Part shown: positions 10,433-13,759 of the stretch, piece by piece
How positions within the stretch are numbered: position 1 is the first letter of the stretch
How the letters are laid out: each line of letters begins with the position of its first letter
Origin: Cephalothrix spiralis
Taxonomy: Eukaryota > Nemertea > Palaeonemertea > Archinemertea > Cephalotrichidae
Reading direction: 5' to 3'
NCBI GenBank assembly: GCA_032353305.1
Contig: JAUCNG010108880.1
Coordinates: forward strand, 1 to 13,759
Length of the DNA stretch: 13,759 nt
Notes under the pieces: model-generated
Seen by the model: only the letters and a program-made list of their open reading frames with translations
What the model was told of the DNA's origin: nothing
Databases searched by the model: none
Program-made: the position numbers and the translations under genes

Positions 10433-11554
10433 TGTAAAATTATTTGGCCACTGACGACGACCAAAATCGTTCGATTATTTTGACGTATGTTTTAAATGTA
10501 TTGAATGTGATAAATTTCCTTGCGCTTAGATGTGTTGGGTCGACGGACCTAAAATTTCTTCAATTCGTTTCATATGCTAATGTGTAATCAGCGTATTTTA
10601 TAAACCCCACCAGTTATTATCTCTAGTTATACTTGAAAGATCTTGAAAGGCTATTTATATCACATGGAGTAATTGTCTAAAATCTGGTCTAAACCGAAAA
10701 TGTGTCACCAAATTATTTCTCACAATATTTGCATTAAACTTTTGGAATACTTAATTGTCTTTTAATTTTGTTGAATCTCCTTGCACCCATTGGATACTGC
10801 CTTAACAAAGTTGGCGACTCCGATTCTAAAAGTATACGATTCTACTGTCAGAAACTTGTAGCTGATTCTGTGGCTTTTTCGAGTGGAAACCAAAGTTGCC
10901 TATCTTTATATGTTAATTAATATCATTAAAGAAACCCAGAATGGGCAAAAAGATATAAGGCCGTACATAAAAACTTTTGTTTCAACTATACCATCCTCAC
11001 TTATTCGTAGCCACCTAAAGAGGCCATATACAATACACTTCATATACTCGTATGGCCTCCCGTTATTCAGTATCAGCACACGGCAGGGAAATGCCGGTAC
11101 AAAATTTCTGGCACTTTGATATACTTCATATAGTTTTTGTCCCTGTATTTCATGACACGACAATTACATCTTCCTTAACTTGAAAATATTTGTAAACTAT
11201 TCAATGATCCCTTACCTGTAACTATGATCAATTCCATTGATTTTATAAGTAGTCCAAAAAATGTCAACACAATGTTTTGTATACGATGTGTGTGGAGCGC
11301 GTGACGTCACCGCAGATAACTTGTGTACTGTGGCATGCATACAATAATTAGATTCCATGAAATAAATCGATATAAATTTGGAATAAGGGGATTTTGGTAA
11401 ATAATTGTCTACCTGAATATATTCATAAACTAATGAACTGTTGGATTAAAGATAAAAATATATTTAAAAAAATTGCTAAATAATAAATATTTTAATTAAA
11501 TTCACGGAAGTCAGAATTTGTTTAAGTTTTACCAACCGGGGTATGATCATTGCG
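10433..11554. other. No recognisable gene
   Basis: AT-rich stretch of about 1.1 kb. It contains an 8-bp inverted pair AGGCCATA/TATGGCCT (11021-11028 and 11051-11058) and a perfect TGACGTCA at 11302-11309. Overlapping open frames near 10883-11163 on both strands match nothing I recognise. The missing WDR48 exons were looked for here without success. Confidence 0.4.
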
Positions 11555-11587
11555 CCTGACCCCAGCGAGTGCCTCGCTGGGTTCAGG
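11555..11587. repeat. Strong hairpin, 15-bp stem and 3-nt loop
   Basis: Arm CCTGACCCCAGCGAG (11555-11569) and arm CTCGCTGGGTTCAGG (11573-11587) pair with one mismatch around the loop TGC. The stem is GC-rich in AT-rich surroundings. It may be the end of a small element or a structured RNA; there is no U-tract or partner that decides. Function unknown. Confidence 0.8.
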
Positions 11588-11902
11588 AAAACTGACTAAC
11601 TTATTCGGGCCACATATCACCGTATAGTTTGATAGCGGTAATATATACCCTCACATCGTTTACAGTTAAATCGTCTGAAAGAGAAAGAAAGAAAAAAAGC
11701 TGATTAATTTTTGATGGCTTTTGATTGGTTAATAGTGGAGTCTCCAATAATGACTACACGCACAAAATAGCGGTAAGGTACTTTCTGTCACCCATATATT
11801 TTGAATTCAAGCCTTGTCAACAGCAGGCAGAATATAGCGTCCCACCAGATATCTATTTTCACAAAATGATTTTACTTTACATGCTTTTGGTATCACAAAA
11901 GA
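11588..11902. other. No recognisable gene
   Basis: AT-rich sequence. A 79-codon plus-strand frame (11725-11964) runs from here into the interspersed repeat at 11903 and has no recognisable domain, so it is not called as a gene. Confidence 0.4.
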
Positions 11903-12067
11903 GCTATTTGCTTAATTTGGAGACTTCTAATTGGGCTAGTGTATTAAAACTTAGATGTAAATAGGGATTTTCGACGTCAAGAAATCGAATTGCGCACATA
12001 ATTTATGATAAGGCTATGGCAAATTTTAGAAATGGCACTTCCGTAGTATGTGGCCAATTAAAATCAA
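11903..12067 (+). repeat. Interspersed repeat, internally deleted copy
   Basis: Reverse-complement partner of 4440-4831. It shares ATTTTCGACGTCAAGAAATCG-like sequence, GGCTATGGCAAAT and GCCAATTAAAATCAA. Compared with the other copy it lacks about 215 bp between 12050 and 12053. Whether it lost these or the other gained an insertion is unknown. Confidence 0.7.
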
Positions 12068-12578
12068 TGTTATATTAGTTTTAAGCATTATTTAATCAAG
12101 AAAAATCAAGCTCATTTAGATATTCAAATGAACCCAATTGAAAGTCATTCATATCAAAACATTTGGTACCCTTTAGTTTGCATTTCCGAGTTTTTGTGCA
12201 TACAAACTGTATAGCTTTAAAGACATCCTTAATTGAAATTTTGCCTTAATATTTTACCAATAATGGAACAATTTTTTCCATTATTCGTTTGGAATCATGT
12301 TTCTTTAAACATTTCATTATTCGTAATGTTCTAAATTTGCTGCATTTTTTATGACGTCACTAAGGTCAATATCACATAGTCCTTAGTGTCTCTACTGGAA
12401 TATTTGATTATATACATGTACTGCATGGATTATACCTGATGATGAAATAAAATTCTCAATTGATATCTCTCAGTGATGCTAATGATGTTGTTTAGGCTGT
12501 CATGGAACTACCTGAAAGTGAATACCTTTGTTGTTATTTTTTTCTGTATAATTCTATAATGAATAAGATTATATAAAA
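12068..12578. other. No recognisable gene
   Basis: AT-rich. A channel pseudogene was looked for on the minus strand, since the right inverted arm ends in a start codon pointing this way. After ATGACTTTT the frame reads only about 14 further codons to a stop, and no channel motif follows. A perfect TGACGTCA is at 12352-12359. Confidence 0.45.
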
Positions 12579-12850
12579 AAAAGTCATTATCATATGACTG
12601 TGCAGTGTATATTACCATGTATCGTTAAAAGTATTCTTTAGTTTAATGCTGTTTTTTTTAAAGAACATATTTTAGCTTTCTCATTAGACATGGTTGTGTG
12701 ATGGACGAGTCATTAAGAATTCAGCAATTTTTTAAAATTTATTTTTTGTTTCGCATCATTCTGCTATAGTTATATATCCAGCATTAATCAACATCATGAA
12801 AAACACTGTCCCACTCGAGGGGTAATTAAAATGTTATCAGCTAGTTAGGT
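12579..12850. repeat. Right arm of the inverted repeat (orphan channel 5' region)
   Basis: The reverse complement matches 7660-7902, the 5' region of the DEG/ENaC gene, ending in ATAATGACTTTT with the ATG at 12587-12585. It would act as a promoter pointing leftward, toward the 3' end of the channel gene, but no channel coding sequence follows it. The arm is about 30 bp longer than its partner because of small insertions. Its divergence from the left arm indicates an old duplication. Confidence 0.85.
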
Positions 12851-13060
12851 AGAAATAAATATACTCTGATGATTTTTTATGTTTATTTGGCAACATTATT
12901 CGTTAAAATATGAAATTAATAGATAAAATCACATCACATCACATATTAAATTTTAAGATTATAGGTCTTTCTTGACTAATAATATCAAACGTGTCCAGTG
13001 GAGATACGCTGTAACGCAGACCAGATGCGGTGTTTGTGGGTTTATTTTCAATGAACGTGT

Positions 13061-13334
13061 TGCGTGGAAACGCATAAGAGATTCGCTGTTTGAAAAGAAT
13101 CTGAGATCTGATGGTCTGAGTTAATGCGGCAATGTTTGAAGAAATGCGTAGAACCACAATCTGTTTGCGTGGGAACGCATACGTGATGCGTTGTTTGAAG
13201 ATAATCTGTGATCTGATGGGTCTGAGGCAATGCGCTGATATCTTCTTTGAAGAAATGCAAAGAATTGAAGATAATCTGAGATCTGATGTAATGGGGCAAT
13301 GCGCTGATACGTTGTTTGAAGAAATGCAAAGAAC
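13061..13334. repeat. Degenerate tandem repeat, 70-bp and about 105-bp periods
   Basis: Two 70-bp units (13195-13264 and 13265-13334) share TTGAAGATAATCTG, GATCTGATG, CAATGCGCTGATA and GAAGAAATGCAAAGAA. A more distant unit precedes them at about 13090-13153. A GCGTGG(A/G)AACGCATA segment repeats at 13062 and 13167, giving a 105-bp higher-order period. The plus frame from 13132 is open through the units (FEEMQR twice) for 72 codons, with overlapping open frames on the other strand. No known domain is recognised, so it is annotated as repeat and not gene. Confidence 0.8.
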
Positions 13335-13387
13335 TGCATTATTTTTCTGAACTTAGGACATCAATTTTTTTTTGAAATTTAAAAAAA

Positions 13388-13645
13388 AACCTAATTTCTG
13401 GGCGTTTCAGACAAAAATAAGGCAACAATTATTTTTTTCAATGGGTAAATTTTGTAAACTAATCTCTTAGGTCTAAAAAAATTCAGACATAAATAAGACT
13501 AAACCAAAGATTTTTTTCTCAGAGAAATATTTTACAGCAGATTAAAAATAAATCTCTTCGGTCTAACAAAAAATTCAGACAATTAAGACTAAAAAAAAAT
13601 TCTCAGAGACATATTTTAATGTAGATTAAGAACAATCCCTTCGGT
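13388..13645. repeat. AT-rich tandem repeat, about 85-90-bp unit
   Basis: The block AATCTCTTAGGTCTA at 13461 recurs as AATCTCTTCGGTCTA at 13551 and AATCCCTTCGGTCTA at 13634. Each is followed or preceded by ATTCAGACA...TAAGACTAAA and TTCTCAGAGA(A/C)ATATTTTA. A weaker first unit precedes at about 13388-13445 (TTTCAGACAAAAATAAG). The period is 90 then 83 bp. No coding potential. Confidence 0.8.
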
Positions 13646-13759
13646 CTATTTAGGCTGCCATCAAGCGTTCAAACGTGGCAGTAGCATTAGACAGACTAAA
13701 ACTCATTACGAGGAGTGGTATATGCCTGACTTCACTCCAAAAGCAGTCTTCTTTTTTGA

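Noticed and set aside
11725-11964. 79-codon open frame
   Set aside because: It crosses into a dispersed repeat and has no recognisable motif.
12068-12587. Second channel gene on the minus strand after the right inverted arm
   Set aside because: The start codon is conserved but the frame stops after about 17 codons, and no TM2, GGQ or thumb motif follows.
13061-13645. CRISPR-like array
   Set aside because: The units are degenerate, contiguous tandem repeats without constant repeats and unique spacers, and the genome is eukaryotic.

Overview
This is eukaryotic, AT-rich DNA from an invertebrate animal. Five spliced exons with GT-AG borders encode a WDR48 (UAF1) homologue, and the gaps between genes are full of short repeats, tRNA-derived SINEs and decayed transposon-like genes. 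A large single-exon DEG/ENaC channel gene and a YqaJ-type nuclease fossil suggest a lophotrochozoan, probably a bivalve mollusc; that placement is inference and the species cannot be read from the window.

Layout: 1-2900 is a graveyard. It holds a tRNA-Tyr 3' half, a broken YqaJ nuclease-like gene on the minus strand, two broken zinc-finger-like fragments on the minus strand, and two direct copies of a common tail (246-538 and 2305-2537). At 2930-3130 there is a trace of a non-LTR retrotransposon C-terminus. At 3393-3547 lies a GC-rich minisatellite, and at 3924-3975 a perfect 26-bp tandem duplication.

4152-7462 carries five internal WDR48 exons on the plus strand (726 nt, about 242 codons), all in compatible phase. 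The first coding exon and the C-terminal two thirds are outside the window or not visible. The introns contain a 5'-truncated, internally deleted SINE, an inverted interspersed repeat and a TCCTAAAA-type repeat.

7894-9387 is one uninterrupted 497-codon ORF for a DEG/ENaC sodium-channel subunit, on the same strand and 431 bp after the last visible WDR48 splice donor. If WDR48 continues downstream, the channel gene is nested in one of its introns. The roughly 240 bp upstream of the channel, including its start codon and the next two codons, recur in inverted orientation at 12579-12850. The channel thus sits in a block of about 5.2 kb bounded by inward-facing copies of its own 5' region. This is the most unusual structure here. 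Inside the block are a full-length SINE, a 501-bp foldback (MITE-like) element with a candidate TGTAAA duplication, a 15-bp-stem hairpin and a deleted copy of the intron repeat.

13061-13759 holds two families of degenerate tandem repeats. The two real genes have unrelated jobs: WDR48 is a cofactor of nuclear and cytoplasmic deubiquitinases, and the channel is a plasma-membrane cation channel. Their association looks positional.
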